NCBI RefSeq assembly: GCF_002879615.1
Contig: NZ_PNRF01000028.1
Span: forward strand, 251,029-315,028
Direction of reading: 5' to 3'
Source: Billgrantia endophytica
Lineage (GTDB): Bacteria > Pseudomonadota > Gammaproteobacteria > Pseudomonadales > Halomonadaceae
Length of the DNA: 64,000 nucleotides
Made by a program: the position numbers and the translations under genes. Position 1 is the first letter of the stretch, and every line of letters starts with the position of its first letter. The notes under the pieces were generated by a model, which was not told where the DNA came from, searched no databases, and worked only from the letters and a program-made list of their open reading frames with translations. Of this stretch, positions 9,522 through 19,058 are shown in pieces.

Positions 9522-10268
9522 ATGAACCGGGTCATTATCGTGACGGGTGGAAGTCGAGGGATCGGTGCCGCGACAGCGCGGCTGGCAGCAGCGGAGGGTT
9601 ATCGAGTCTGCCTGACGTATTGCCATCATCGCCATGCGGCCGACGAGGTCGTGGCCGCCATCGTCGATAGCGGTGGCCAGGCCATGGCAGTGGCCGCCGA
9701 TGTCGGCGTCGAGAAAGATGTCGTGCGGCTTTTTGCAGAGGTCGATCGACATCTTGGTCCTGTCCAGGTGCTGGTCAATAACGCCGGGATACTGGAAGTC
9801 CAGAAGCGGGTGGAAGACATGGACGCCGAACGCCTGGCACGTGTATTGGCGGTGAATGTCACGGGCAGCTTCCTGTGTGCTCGAGAGGCGATCCGGCGCA
9901 TGTCGAGCCGACACGGTGGAAGCGGTGGCGCCATCGTCAATCTCTCGTCGCGGGCCGCCTGCCTGGGTGCTCCCGACGAGTATGTGGACTACGCTGCGGC
10001 CAAGGGCGCCATCGATACCTTCACGATCGGGTTGGCCAAGGAAGTCGCCGAGGAAGGGATTCGCGTCAATGCGGTGCGCCCGGGACTGATCGACACCGAG
10101 ATCCATGCCAGCGGTGGCGAGCCTGGACGCATCGAACGCTTGAGGCAAGGCGTGCCCATGCAGCGGGGTGGTCATGCCGAAGAGGTTGCCAGGGCGATCC
10201 TGTGGCTGGCTTCCGACCAGGCTTCCTATACCACCGGTTCGTTCATCGACGTGTCCGGCGGTCGTTGA
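9522..10268 (+). CDS. SDR family NAD(P)-dependent oxidoreductase
   Basis: This 248-residue classical short-chain dehydrogenase has the cofactor motif TGGSRGIG at 8-15, the NNAG stretch near 87, and the catalytic YxxxK in YVDYAAAK with the serine in NLSSRA. It resembles the YgfF/glucose-1-dehydrogenase-like group. The substrate cannot be predicted. The gene begins 65 bp after the esterase gene and could share its transcript. It converges on the Tricorn protease gene. Confidence 0.93.
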   Translation: MNRVIIVTGGSRGIGAATARLAAAEGYRVCLTYCHHRHAADEVVAAIVDSGGQAMAVAADVGVEKDVVRLFAEVDRHLGPVQVLVNNAGILEVQKRVEDMDAERLARVLAVNVTGSFLCAREAIRRMSSRHGGSGGAIVNLSSRAACLGAPDEYVDYAAAKGAIDTFTIGLAKEVAEEGIRVNAVRPGLIDTEIHASGGEPGRIERLRQGVPMQRGGHAEEVARAILWLASDQASYTTGSFIDVSGGR

Positions 10269-10319
10269 CCGTGCTGGCGAATCCGCATCCCCGGCATGTT
10301 GCAAGTTAGGCTGTCGTTT

Positions 10320-13300
10320 TTACCTCTCCTCCGAGTCGATCTGGTCGAGCAGATCCGTGACGGCGCGCTCCAGCTGGCGGTCGCGGTTCGCCACCTCGTC
10401 CTCCGGTGTCTGCTCGACCACGATATCGGGCATGGCACCGTTATGCTCCATGTCGGTGCCATCGGGCAGGTACCAGCCGCGGAACGGTCGTCTCACCGTG
10501 GCACCGTCGATCAGCGTATGGCTATTGGTGGAAATCACGCCCCCATAGGTCTGCTGTCCTACCAGGTTGCCTCGGCCGAGGGTAGAGAAGGCATGGGCCA
10601 GGATCTCGGCATTCGAGTAGCTCTTCTCGTTGGCCAGCATGTTGATGGGGAGCGTATAGCGTGGCGCGTCCAGCCTGTCCTGCGGGTAGTGGCCGGCATC
10701 GTTCAGGTCGGCCCCGGCCGGGATCGTATAGGCATGCTCGCCGGCCATGATCGAGGTCAGTATGCGGTCCGTGGTATGGCCGCCACCGTTGTTGCGCACA
10801 TCGATGATCAGGCCGTCCTTGTCCATGGCGGCGGCGTACAGGTCGCCCTGGAAACCCTCCAGCGAGGTCTGGTTCATGGCCTGGATATGCAGGTAGCCCA
10901 GCCTGCCATCGGAGAGTTCCTCGACCTTGCGACGGCTCCGTTCACGGAAGTCGTCGTATCGCAGTCGCGCCAGTTCGCTGATGCCGACCGCGGTCAGGAT
11001 GGTGCGATACTCGGTATGGCCCGCGTCGCCGGGGCGCTCGAAGGTGACCACCACCTCTTCGTCGACTCGCCCGCGCAGACGTTGCAGCAGGGTATCGTTC
11101 TCCTCGAAAGGCCGCAGGTCGATCTCGGTGACCACGTCCCCGGAGGCGAGCGGCATGGGGCCACGATCCGCCGGCCCTTCGGGCAGAACCCGCCTCACGC
11201 GATAACCGATCCTGCCATCCACCTGGGAAATGAGGCGCTCCTCTTCGATGCCGAACCGGCCGGAGGGCTCGCGCAGCGCCGAGACAGGGCCGGGGTTGGA
11301 GACGCCCATATGCGAGGCAGCCAGCTCCCCCATCAGACGGTTGGCGATATCACTGAACTCACTGGGAGTGCGCGCTCGGCGTACGAGCGTCTCGTAGTCG
11401 TCTACCACCTCATCCCAGGCCAGGCCCTTCAGGTCCTGGCGGTAGAAGTTTTCTCCAATCACCCGGGCCGCTTCATTGAACTTCTGCAGCGCCTGCCGGC
11501 GCAGGTCGATACGTATGCGATCGGAGATGTCAGGGTGGCGTGGCGACCCCCCCGAGAGCCTGGCGACACCAACGCGGCCGTTGGCGATATACACGACCTG
11601 GTCGCCGGTGGTGCTGAGATGCTGGACATTGGCGGTAGGTCCAAGGCGCTGCCTGTCGCTGCCGTCCCAGCTCATGGTCACCAGCCCTTCGCTGCCGTCA
11701 TTGACTATGTAGCGATCCCCGCCGGGCGTCATTTCGTTGGAGGACTGATGGGTGGGTGAGGCGGTGATGCGTTGGACGCGGCGCCAGGCGTTCTCGAGAT
11801 CCAGCACGGGCTCGTTGTCTGCCAACGGCTCGGAACCCGCTTCCTCCGGCATGATGGGCAAGGGGGTGAGTTCAGCCGCGGCAGAGCGCGCATCCCGGTA
11901 ATAGGCGGTGCGCTCACGGGGCGTATAGGTGGCGAGGCTGCGGTCCAGATAGACGCTATAGAGGTCGTAGCTGTTGCCCGATCGATTCGAGATGAAGCTC
12001 AGCTTGCGCCCATCGGCTGACCAGCGCGGGTTGAGGTCGTTGCGGGGATGCCGTGTGATATTGACCGGCTCCTGGGAGCCATCCGCCGGCACGACGAAAA
12101 TATTGGCGCTGTAGTTGAGGTCGTTCTGGGAATAGGCAATGTAGCGGCTATCCGGCGACCAGCGCCAGTGGATGAAGCTGTCCCAGCCTTCGACCAGCGT
12201 TCTCTCCTCGCCGCTCTCCTGGTCCAGCACCATGAGGTCGCCTCTGCCACGGCGAAAAGCAAGGTACCGGCCATCGGGAGAGGGAGAGACGTCGCGATCA
12301 TTGGTGTCGTTTGCCACCAGCGGCCGCACGTCGAACTGCACGGCATCGTGCCAGCGAGTCGGGTCCTGTTCGGGAGGAACATCGTCCGGGACCTCGGGCT
12401 CGAGGTCTTCCTCGGGGATGCTCTCCGGCTCGATGGGCGGCTCTTGCGTGGGCGTGGGCACGTCCACCGGGTCGGCCGGGGTCGGCAGGAATGGCGGTTC
12501 GAAGATCAGCCCCGGGTCCTGGGGGGCAAAGGGATCCTCGGGCTCGCTGGCGTGGGCGACGGCATCCGGTTCGTCGACCACGTCGGGGTCCACCTGGGTG
12601 GCTGGCGAGTCGGGCAGGGTCTCGTCGGAGAGCGCCGGGGAGGTGGCGGGCTCCCAGCCCGCGTCCGGTTCCTGGCCGGCAGGGAGCCGCTCATGGGTCT
12701 GGCGAATCTCGTCGCGTGTCAGCGAGACGCGGGCTTCATGGATCGAGTCCGTACCATCGGCATCGTTGACGAAAAGGAGGCGCAGGCCATCCGGCGACCA
12801 GGCGATATCGCGATGCCGCGCATGGGTATTGGGCGTCACCGCCAACGTCGGGCTTTGTTCGTCCATATGGCGCACGTAGACCCGGCCATAGGCGATGTAG
12901 GCCATGGTCTTGCCATCCGGGCTGAGGGCCGCCTCGCTGACGTCGCGGTTGATGCGCCGCAGTTCATGGACGTCGCGGCCATCGTCGGGTGCCCTCAGCG
13001 TGATGGGTTCGGGCTCGGCGCCGGGGTTCTCCAGGTCCAGGGTGTAAAGCGTGTCCCAGACCTGCAATATCGCGGTGCTGCCGTCGCGGGAAACATCGAA
13101 GTGCTGAAGGTCGCGCTCGTCGAAATGGGTTAGCCGCTCGAATTGACGCGACTCATCCTGCAGGTCGACCCGATAGAGATTGACCGTCTCGTCCTCCCGG
13201 TTGGACATGAAAAGCAGGGACTCATCGTCGACCCAGCGTGCGCGGCCGTCATCTCCGTCCCGCTCGGTGAGGGGCTCGAACTCCTTCGTTTCGCGATCGT

Positions 13301-13949
13301 GGATCCACACGTTCATGGCGTCCGGGCCACGATAATGGCGGCGGTTCCAGCCATGGTAAGCCCCGCCGCGGGTGAAGACGACGCGCTGCCCATCGGGCGA
13401 AAGCTGTGGATCGGAGCCGAAGGCATCATGCAGCCGGCTGTATTCACCCCCCTCCGGCGAGAGCCGGTAGGGCCTCTGGTCACGATAGACATCGGCTTCG
13501 AGCATGCCCGAGAAGGTGATGACGGGTTCGCCATCGGCGTCGGTGCCGAACAGGGGGTTGCGCAGGTGCTGGTCACCATGGGTGAGCTGGGTCAGTTGAC
13601 TGCCATCCCGGCGCATCCGCCAGAGATTCAGATAGCCATCCCGCATCGAGGCGAATACGATCCACTCCCCATCGGGGCTCCAACTTGAGTAGAGATCGTC
13701 GAGATCGTGCCGGGTCAGGCGTATCGCCGTGCCGCCATCGGCCGCGGCGCGCCACAGGTCGCCTCGCCAGCTGAAGATGAGTTCCGAACCATCGGGGCTG
13801 ATGGAGGGGAAGCGGGGCAGCCCGACCTGATTGGTCTCCGCTGCTGCGCCAGGTGGCACGCTTGCCAGGACCCCTCCCACTACCGTCAGGAATGACAGCC
13901 GCCTCACGGCGGCTCGGAGCGACGAGCGTTTGCGGCTTGGCACTTCCAT
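10320..13949 (-). CDS. Tricorn-type S41 protease, periplasmic
   Basis: The protein is about 1209 residues from the ATG at 13949, which has AAGG at a good spacing and leads into a signal sequence ending GAAA. Two beta-propeller halves carry repeated SPDG blades (for example SISPDGSELIF and LSPDGKTMAYI). A C-terminal part has a PDZ domain and a tail-specific protease domain. Catalytic residues of Tricorn appear to be present: SH in ELAASHMG, the serine in SYSNAE, and a late glutamate in MEHNGAMPDI. Tricorn enzymes degrade peptides released by larger proteases. A proline/acid-rich linker of about 100 residues near 430-530 interrupts the propellers. Longer upstream starts are unlikely because they precede the signal sequence. 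Confidence 0.92.
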   Translation of the reverse strand: MEVPSRKRSSLRAAVRRLSFLTVVGGVLASVPPGAAAETNQVGLPRFPSISPDGSELIFSWRGDLWRAAADGGTAIRLTRHDLDDLYSSWSPDGEWIVFASMRDGYLNLWRMRRDGSQLTQLTHGDQHLRNPLFGTDADGEPVITFSGMLEADVYRDQRPYRLSPEGGEYSRLHDAFGSDPQLSPDGQRVVFTRGGAYHGWNRRHYRGPDAMNVWIHDRETKEFEPLTERDGDDGRARWVDDESLLFMSNREDETVNLYRVDLQDESRQFERLTHFDERDLQHFDVSRDGSTAILQVWDTLYTLDLENPGAEPEPITLRAPDDGRDVHELRRINRDVSEAALSPDGKTMAYIAYGRVYVRHMDEQSPTLAVTPNTHARHRDIAWSPDGLRLLFVNDADGTDSIHEARVSLTRDEIRQTHERLPAGQEPDAGWEPATSPALSDETLPDSPATQVDPDVVDEPDAVAHASEPEDPFAPQDPGLIFEPPFLPTPADPVDVPTPTQEPPIEPESIPEEDLEPEVPDDVPPEQDPTRWHDAVQFDVRPLVANDTNDRDVSPSPDGRYLAFRRGRGDLMVLDQESGEERTLVEGWDSFIHWRWSPDSRYIAYSQNDLNYSANIFVVPADGSQEPVNITRHPRNDLNPRWSADGRKLSFISNRSGNSYDLYSVYLDRSLATYTPRERTAYYRDARSAAAELTPLPIMPEEAGSEPLADNEPVLDLENAWRRVQRITASPTHQSSNEMTPGGDRYIVNDGSEGLVTMSWDGSDRQRLGPTANVQHLSTTGDQVVYIANGRVGVARLSGGSPRHPDISDRIRIDLRRQALQKFNEAARVIGENFYRQDLKGLAWDEVVDDYETLVRRARTPSEFSDIANRLMGELAASHMGVSNPGPVSALREPSGRFGIEEERLISQVDGRIGYRVRRVLPEGPADRGPMPLASGDVVTEIDLRPFEENDTLLQRLRGRVDEEVVVTFERPGDAGHTEYRTILTAVGISELARLRYDDFRERSRRKVEELSDGRLGYLHIQAMNQTSLEGFQGDLYAAAMDKDGLIIDVRNNGGGHTTDRILTSIMAGEHAYTIPAGADLNDAGHYPQDRLDAPRYTLPINMLANEKSYSNAEILAHAFSTLGRGNLVGQQTYGGVISTNSHTLIDGATVRRPFRGWYLPDGTDMEHNGAMPDIVVEQTPEDEVANRDRQLERAVTDLLDQIDSEER

Positions 13950-14121
13950 TCGACGAGCCTTGATTTCAAGGGATGCATGCATCCCCAACGTAGCAGCAAT
14001 CCCGCATCCCTTCGAACACCTGCCAGACATCGGCTTGGTTGAACGTGTCTCCTTCGTCTAGGCTGTCTGACGACAGCGGAGTTTCCGGCGGTTCGGCATC
14101 CGTCCATGGAAGGAGGGAAGA

Positions 14122-15399
14122 GTGAGCGAAGCGCGAGATCCCTATCCCGATGCGCTACGTGCCGCAGCCCTGCTTATCGTGGTGCTCGGGCACTGGGTGG
14201 CCACCCTGCCGCGAGTCGAGGACGGCGTCCTGGTGGACACCGGCCATATCCTGGAGGCCTGGGCCCCCGCAGGGTTGTTCACCTGGCTGGTACAGGTCGT
14301 GCCGCTGTTCGTGTTCGTCTCGGCGGCGGTCAGTTCCGAAGGCGTCCAGCAGCGCCTCGATGAAGGCAAGCCACACCTGCACTGGTGGGCCGAGCGGGCG
14401 CTGAGCCTGGCCCGGCCCACCGTCACCTACCTGGCCGTGTTGACGGTATTCGTCGCCGTTGCGTTCTTTACCCGAGAGGGGATTCTTGGGCCGCTCAATC
14501 ACTCATTGACGGTTCACCTGTGGTTCCTGCTGACCCTGCTGGGGGTGCAACTGCTGCTGCCCCTCAGTGTCTGGGCCGACCGCCGCTGGGGGCTGGGGGC
14601 CGTCGTCGGGCTGATCGTACTGGTCGCTGCGATCGATCTCCTGCGTGCCCGCCCTACGTCGCCCGGCGCCCTGCTCGAGCTGGGCGCCCTGGTGACCGAC
14701 ACTCACGACCTTTTTGCCTGGGTCAACACCGCCCTCGTCTGGGTCGTGCCCCAGCAGCTCGGCATCGCCTGGTGGCATGGGCGCTTTGCCGGCCGGCGCA
14801 CCGGCATCGGGCTGCTGCTGTTCGGGTTGTCCTGGCTGGGGTTGGCCGTGGCGTCCGGCTATCCGGTGTCGATGGTGAACGGCAATGTCGGCGGCCACAC
14901 CAACCTGCTGCCGCCAACCCTGGCACTGCTGGGCGTGATGTGGCTTCAGGTCGGCGTGGTGGTGATCTTCGAGACCCCGGTGAGGCGGTTCTTGCAGCGT
15001 CGTCACATGGGGCGCTGGGTGGCCATGCTGGGCGCATTGGGCCTGCAGCTTTATCTGTGGCACAAGTTTGCCGAACTCCCTGCGGCCTGGCTGGGAACGC
15101 GCCTGGGCTTTCCCATCGATGCCGGCGTGCCCGGAGAAACGGGGTTCTGGATAGGGCGCCTGGAATGGATAGGGCTCTGCATCGTCATGGTCGCCCCCAT
15201 CATGATTGCCGTAGTGAGCTTCGAACGCATGCGCAGGCGGGACGTGGCCTCGACGACCAGTATGCCGGCCATTCTGGCGGGGGGGATCGCGTTGATCGCC
15301 GGCCTCGGGATCAGCCTGGGGCTTGGGGCCAAGCCCGGCGCCGTCATCGGCCTGGTGGGCGTCGCAGCGGCCTCCTACCTGCTGCGTGCCCGTCGTTAG
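14122..15399 (+). CDS. Acyltransferase-3 family membrane protein
   Basis: The protein is 425 residues from a GTG start preceded by GGAGG. It opens with DALRAAALLIVVLGHW, the acyltransferase-3 signature with a conserved histidine in helix 1, and has about ten membrane helices. Unlike the gene at 7337-8398, its C-terminal helices are rich in glycine and alanine, and a LYLWHKF block marks the conserved penultimate region. It lies divergently beside the Tricorn gene. The acyl acceptor is unknown. Confidence 0.85.
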   Translation: MSEARDPYPDALRAAALLIVVLGHWVATLPRVEDGVLVDTGHILEAWAPAGLFTWLVQVVPLFVFVSAAVSSEGVQQRLDEGKPHLHWWAERALSLARPTVTYLAVLTVFVAVAFFTREGILGPLNHSLTVHLWFLLTLLGVQLLLPLSVWADRRWGLGAVVGLIVLVAAIDLLRARPTSPGALLELGALVTDTHDLFAWVNTALVWVVPQQLGIAWWHGRFAGRRTGIGLLLFGLSWLGLAVASGYPVSMVNGNVGGHTNLLPPTLALLGVMWLQVGVVVIFETPVRRFLQRRHMGRWVAMLGALGLQLYLWHKFAELPAAWLGTRLGFPIDAGVPGETGFWIGRLEWIGLCIVMVAPIMIAVVSFERMRRRDVASTTSMPAILAGGIALIAGLGISLGLGAKPGAVIGLVGVAAASYLLRARR

Positions 15400-15467
15400 T
15401 ACCGCTGTGTCACAAGCATTGCGGTTTTCTGCATAAGACCGCCTTGATCCCTTGCGCGGTGCGATAC

Positions 15468-16340
15468 TCAGGCCGTCACGATGCGCCGACAGGCCACGTT
15501 GAGAATGCCGTGGCACGTCGTCGCCGTGGTATCCGAAAACTCACCCAATATTTCGCCATCCGCCGTTAGTGTCTTGGCATGACGCAGCTGGAGGCGGCAC
15601 TGCGATGAAGTGACATGTACCACGGTGGAGCCGTTTTCAGTCTCGCGGCCCAACAGGCGGGTCGCCAGGAACACCATCAGCAGGCGAAGCCGCGACCTGG
15701 GTCGTACGGCGACGATATCGAGCTTGCCGTCGTCTATCCGGGCTTCGGCAACGCGTTGCCCGCCGCCGAAGAACGCCCCCGAGGCGATGGCGATCGTCAG
15801 CCAGCGCCCTTCGGCAGTGCCATCGTCATGAGTGATCTTCCCATGGAAGCCTTGCTGTATGCCGACCTTCTTCGCCAGAATGGCCAGATAGCTGAAGCGC
15901 CCGAATAGCGACTTGTGCTTTGCGGAGGCTTCCCTGGCAGGAACCGTTCCCAGTCCGATATGGGCGACATTGAGGAACATCCGGCCATTGATCCACGCGA
16001 CATCCACATCCGCCGTCTGGCCTGAAGCGATCAATTGGCACAGTTCCCGAGGATCGTCCGGCAGGTCCAGATTACGTGCGAAATCATTTGCCGTACCCGA
16101 GGGCAACACACCCAGCGAGGCGTTGCGCTCGACACACACCACGGCTACTCGATTGACCGAGCCGTCGCCACCGGCGACCAGCACTCGGTCACCTTCCATG
16201 ACATCCTGCTCCCATGCCGTATCGGCAATGTCACGAACCGACAGGTCATCAAGGCCGACGGCACCCAGGTGGCTCCGCCAGTAGGATTCGCCATGCTCGC
16301 CGTCGCCGGCATCGGTATTGACAATCAACCAGTAGCGCAT
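15468..16340 (-). CDS. Diacylglycerol kinase-family lipid kinase
   Basis: The 290-residue protein has the DAGK catalytic motif VLVAGGDGSVN and the following LPSGTANDFARNL block, which together bind the nucleotide. The start at 16340 is supported by AAGGAG at good spacing and by MRYWLIVNTDAG, the usual first strand of the family. Relatives phosphorylate diacylglycerol, sphingosine or other lipids (the YegS/BmrU group); the substrate here is not known. The gene converges on the acyltransferase gene. Confidence 0.9.
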   Translation of the reverse strand: MRYWLIVNTDAGDGEHGESYWRSHLGAVGLDDLSVRDIADTAWEQDVMEGDRVLVAGGDGSVNRVAVVCVERNASLGVLPSGTANDFARNLDLPDDPRELCQLIASGQTADVDVAWINGRMFLNVAHIGLGTVPAREASAKHKSLFGRFSYLAILAKKVGIQQGFHGKITHDDGTAEGRWLTIAIASGAFFGGGQRVAEARIDDGKLDIVAVRPRSRLRLLMVFLATRLLGRETENGSTVVHVTSSQCRLQLRHAKTLTADGEILGEFSDTTATTCHGILNVACRRIVTA

Positions 16341-16750
16341 CCTGGTGTCTCCTTCACCCGCCACTAACCTTTTCAATACGGCTGTTTCGTCCCTGGTCTT
16401 GCCTGTTCGGTCTTTCGCTTTGTAGAGCATAGCGAGTTGCCGGGGTTCGTTCCTCTTCGACTATGGTATCTGCACGATATTCTGCCCGTGTTTTCTTCTT
16501 TGCGACTGGATGTCACCTTGCGCCTCGCCAGGAAAGAGAAGAAAGAAATGCACAGAAACAGGGTGAATACAGAAAAAAACAGTGCGGTTAACTATGTTCA
16601 GGCTGTCGGCCAGCATGGTTCAATCTGGCGTCGTATTTTCCGTAAGTCCCATGGTTTATTCAGCCATAACGGCTGCTTAGGGTTGTCGGAAATATCCCGT
16701 AGGGAGAATTCCTTGCTTGAAACGCCCCTTGTCGATGCAGGAGGTAGAAC
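16341..16750. other. Divergent intergenic region of about 410 bp
   Basis: This stretch lies between the lipid kinase (minus strand) and the reductase gene (plus strand). Part of it, near 16530-16590, is locally purine-rich with adenine runs. I see no credible coding region, RNA gene or strong hairpin. It must hold the promoter of the downstream two-gene operon. Confidence 0.4.
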
Positions 16751-17926
16751 GTGGCACCCGATACCCATCAAGACGACATTCCGGCCACCATGGCCGCCAT
16801 GCTGCTGACCGACCATGGCGGCGTGGAGAAGCTGGTTTACCGTGAGGACGTTGCCACCCCCAGGCCGGCACGGGGTGAAGTGCTGGTGAAGGTGACGGCC
16901 ACCGCCAAGAACAATACCGACCGCAAGGCCCGCGAAGGGCTTTATCCGACCAAGGAGAAGGGCGAGGTCACCTCCTTCTCCATGGGTGGTTCGCCGACAC
17001 TGACCTTCCCGCGTATCCAGGGCGCGGACGTGGCGGGGCGGGTGATGGCCGTTGGTGAAGGCGTGGATGCCAGCCGCATCGGCGAGCGGGGCCTGCTCGA
17101 TTTCAACCTCTACCCCGATGATCGCCGCGACATCAACCTGACGCCGGACTACTACGGCCACGGGGCCGATGGCGGCTTTGCCGAATACATCGCCGTGCCG
17201 TCGGACCAGTTCCACCACGTACCCAACCCGGCACTCTCCGACGCCGAGCTCGCCTCCATGGGCATGTGCTCCTATCAGACCGCCTATCACATGATGACCT
17301 CGGCCAACGTGAGCGCCGGCGAGCGGGTATTGGTCAGTGGTGCCAGCGGCGGTGTGGGCACCGCGCTGATCCAGCTCTGTCGCATCGTGGGGGCGATTCC
17401 TTACGCCGTGAGCCAGCTCGACAAGGCGGGACCCCTGCTGGCGTTGGGCGCCGAGGCGGTGATCGACCGAGGCGACCTGCCGACCTTCGTCGAGCGGGTA
17501 CTGGAGACGACCGGTGGTGCGCCGATCGACGCGGTGATGGATCTGGTCGGCGGCGAGATGACCGACCGGTTCATCGACACCATGATCGTCGACATGAAAC
17601 ACCGCGCCACCTACCCACGGCTCTCCATCGCCGGGGCCAGCGGCGGCAACGTCAGCGAGATCATGTGGACCCGAATCTATCTCTACCAGGTGCAGATCTT
17701 CGGCGTCTCCCATGGCACCCGCGAGGAAGCCGAACAACTGGTGGAATGGATTCGCTCCGGCGAGCTCAAGCCGGTGCTGCACGCGGCGTTCAAGCTCTCC
17801 GACCTGCACGAGGCCGAGCGCTACTTCGTCAATCGCGGCAGCAGCTACTTGGGCAAGATCGTCGTCGTGCCCGATTCCGAATGGGCCGAGCACGGCGCAC
17901 CCCATACCCTCAAGGGGATCGCATGA
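16751..17926 (+). CDS. Zinc-type alcohol dehydrogenase/quinone oxidoreductase-like enzyme (MDR)
   Basis: The protein is 391 residues from a GTG start with AGGAGG six bases upstream. It has the MDR layout: a GroES-like domain (HGGVEKLVY, PRIQGADVAGRV), then a Rossmann domain with SGASGGVGTALIQL. The catalytic zinc cysteine-histidine pair expected in classical alcohol dehydrogenases is not evident, so it is nearer to quinone oxidoreductases. Its stop overlaps the start of the proline racemase-like gene by four bases (ATGA). The two are thus translationally coupled and probably act in one pathway; reduction of a pyrroline or enoyl intermediate is a guess. Confidence 0.88.
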   Translation: MAPDTHQDDIPATMAAMLLTDHGGVEKLVYREDVATPRPARGEVLVKVTATAKNNTDRKAREGLYPTKEKGEVTSFSMGGSPTLTFPRIQGADVAGRVMAVGEGVDASRIGERGLLDFNLYPDDRRDINLTPDYYGHGADGGFAEYIAVPSDQFHHVPNPALSDAELASMGMCSYQTAYHMMTSANVSAGERVLVSGASGGVGTALIQLCRIVGAIPYAVSQLDKAGPLLALGAEAVIDRGDLPTFVERVLETTGGAPIDAVMDLVGGEMTDRFIDTMIVDMKHRATYPRLSIAGASGGNVSEIMWTRIYLYQVQIFGVSHGTREEAEQLVEWIRSGELKPVLHAAFKLSDLHEAERYFVNRGSSYLGKIVVVPDSEWAEHGAPHTLKGIA

Positions 17927-18963
17927 GCCACGAACTCACCCTGCAATTGATCGATACTCATGCCGGTGGTGATGTCAGCCGCATCGTGTTCGGTGGCGTC
18001 GACCCGCTGCCCGGAGCCACGGTAAGGCAGCAGATGGAATACCTGGAGAACGATGCCGACGGGCTGCGTAAACTGCTGCTGAACGAACCCTACGGCATTC
18101 CCGAGATGTCGGTGGACCTGATCGTGCCGGCTTGCGACCCCCGGGCCAAGATGGGCTACATCATCATGGAGGTGATGGGCTACCCGATCTATTCCGGCTC
18201 CAACACCATCTGTACTGCCACCGCACTGCTGGAAGCCGGGCTGATACCCAAGCAGGAGGGCAAGCAGCGCTTCATGCTGGAATCACCGGCAGGACTGGTG
18301 CAGATCGAGGCGCGGGTGGAGAACGGCGTGGTGGAAGCCATTACCTGTGGCGGCCTGCCCAGCTACATCGACACCCACCGGGCAAGCATTCATGTGCCCT
18401 CGGTCGGCGACGTGACCTATAGTATCGCCTATAGCGGCGGCTTCTATGCCCTGGTGGATGCCACCGAACTGGGCTTCGCGTTGACGCGTGCAGAGGAGTC
18501 GCAACTGGCCAAATGTGCCCATGCCATCGTGGAAGCCATCCAGACCCGTACCGGTTTCTCCCACTACACCCTGGGTGACGTTGGGCCGCTGCCGTTCCTG
18601 CACTTCATGGGGCCGGTCGACCAGATCGCCGATGATTTCTACCGCTCCCGGTCGGCAACCTATGTTCACCCGGGCGTGATCTGCCGGAGCACCACCGGTA
18701 CCGGTACTTCGGCACGGCTGGCCCTGATGCACCATGAAGGGCTCATCAAGCCGGGTGACAGGTTGGAAACCGTCTCCCTGCGCAACACCGGTTTCATCGG
18801 TGAGTTCGTCAGTTCCCGGGAGGCCGGCAGGTACCAGGTGGTGGAGAACAACATAACGGGCAAGGGCTTTGTGCTGGCCCGTTCAGAGATCGTCGTCAAC
18901 TGCTCGGACATGCTGGTGGACTGCGACAGCGTACACCATATCCTCAGCACTCGGCACGGTTGA
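17923..18963 (+). CDS. Proline racemase-superfamily enzyme with Ser/Thr at the two catalytic Cys positions
   Basis: This 346-residue protein belongs to the proline racemase/hydroxyproline epimerase/trans-3-hydroxyproline dehydratase superfamily. The first active-site segment, normally MCGHxTI, reads YSGSNTI, so serine (91) replaces cysteine. The second, normally SPCGTGTSA, reads STTGTGTSA, so threonine (258) replaces cysteine. Thr at the second site is known from trans-3-hydroxy-L-proline dehydratases, so dehydration rather than racemization is the better guess. The start overlaps the MDR gene stop by four bases. Substrate and activity need a direct test; the superfamily call is firm. Confidence 0.9.
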   Translation: MSHELTLQLIDTHAGGDVSRIVFGGVDPLPGATVRQQMEYLENDADGLRKLLLNEPYGIPEMSVDLIVPACDPRAKMGYIIMEVMGYPIYSGSNTICTATALLEAGLIPKQEGKQRFMLESPAGLVQIEARVENGVVEAITCGGLPSYIDTHRASIHVPSVGDVTYSIAYSGGFYALVDATELGFALTRAEESQLAKCAHAIVEAIQTRTGFSHYTLGDVGPLPFLHFMGPVDQIADDFYRSRSATYVHPGVICRSTTGTGTSARLALMHHEGLIKPGDRLETVSLRNTGFIGEFVSSREAGRYQVVENNITGKGFVLARSEIVVNCSDMLVDCDSVHHILSTRHG

Positions 18964-18997
18964 GACGCGTGCGGCCGGGGTTCCACAGGAAGCCTCA

Positions 18998-19025
18998 CGG
19001 CGGGCAGCCAGGTAGCTGCCCGCCG
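18998..19025. terminator. GC-rich hairpin between convergent genes
   Basis: An 11-bp perfect inverted repeat (CGGCGGGCAGC and its complement) encloses a six-base loop, 35 bp after the proline racemase-like gene and 33 bp before the end of the convergent DUF1499 gene. There is no clear T-run on either strand, so it may be a weak two-way terminator or an RNA-stabilising hairpin. Confidence 0.55.
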
Positions 19026-19058
19026 TTCAGTGCAGCGCCTGTTCCATTCGGTTCCTGC

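Noticed and set aside
12048..13133. Open frame of 361 codons opposite the Tricorn gene
   Set aside because: Antisense shadow of the propeller region; no ribosome site or domain.
18998..19025. Small RNA gene between the racemase-like and DUF1499 genes
   Set aside because: A single hairpin without promoter or T-run; a terminator or stabilising hairpin is the simpler reading.
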